64,000 nucleotides of DNA from an uncultured Sphingomonadaceae bacterium (lineage in GTDB: Bacteria; Pseudomonadota; Alphaproteobacteria; Sphingomonadales; Sphingomonadaceae), in the NCBI GenBank assembly GCA_947501695.1, contig CANMWO010000002.1:1-64000 (forward strand), written 5' to 3'. Under the pieces are notes generated by a model. It ran no database searches, was not told the DNA's origin, and was given only the letters and a program-made list of their open reading frames with translations. The number at the start of each line of letters is the position of its first letter. Within the stretch, counting starts at the first letter, position 1. Shown piece by piece: positions 63,985 through 64,000 of the stretch. The position numbers and the translations under genes are program-made.

Positions 63985-64000
63985 AAGTAATATTTATTCA

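Noticed and set aside
1-64000. tRNA, rRNA, prophage or insertion sequence
   Set aside because: I saw no cloverleaf-like segments, rRNA motifs, phage genes or transposase genes.

Overview
The window looks like chromosome of a sphingomonad-type alphaproteobacterium (Sphingorhabdus/Sphingopyxis-like; an inference from protein sequence style). Supporting signs are the uninterrupted dcw cell-wall/division cluster ending in ftsQ-ftsA-ftsZ, the argS - SPOR protein - nagZ - scpA - scpB - tatABC order, a four-gene gcvT-H-PA-PB operon behind a tandem glycine riboswitch, and interspersed palindromic repeats. I found no tRNA, rRNA, CRISPR array, prophage or intact insertion sequence.

Layout. 1-2100 is a small accessory patch: the tail of one gene, several short hypothetical genes, a SAM methyltransferase and at least three copies of a palindromic repeat. 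2107-5382 (minus) holds an acyl-CoA ligase, a DUF938 protein and a BASS-type transporter. 5415-10206 (minus) is the glycine cleavage operon with its riboswitch. 10313-13966 (minus) holds an NAD(P)-binding protein, a dGTPase and a TPR/SPOR envelope protein. 14084-32795 (minus) is the dcw cluster in the order mraZ, rsmH, ftsL, ftsI, murE, murF, mraY, murD, ftsW, murG, murC, murB, ddl, ftsQ, ftsA, ftsZ. Most junctions overlap by 1-4 bases, which implies translational coupling. The largest interruption is a repeat-bearing gap between ddl and murB. Upstream of mraZ lies a run of decameric GGGA repeats that fits an MraZ operator.

33106-43822 is a mixed housekeeping region: cysteine synthase, RluE, a ribosomal oxygenase, a hydrolase with an odd nucleophile elbow, a GST, a membrane protein, purT, a VOC protein and a ZnuD-like TonB receptor. 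Two tandem entericidin-like lipoproteins follow. 44178-50629 (minus) is argS-SPOR-nagZ-scpAB-tatABC. 50703-56323 holds a lipoprotein, ispH-thrB-rnhA (plus), a YegP-like protein, an FAD oxidoreductase and an alpha/beta hydrolase. 56385-63459 (plus) is a Tad/Flp pilus locus (cpaA, B, C, D, E, tadB, tadC). It has no CpaF ATPase and no pilin gene, and ends at a strong intrinsic terminator. A MarR regulator closes the window.

Most of the window is conserved housekeeping DNA. I did not find a convincing undescribed system. The observations most worth checking are the phased operator upstream of mraZ, the split Tad locus, the hydrolase with His in the Ser position, the repeat-rich first 2 kb with two orphan small genes, and the extended FtsL.
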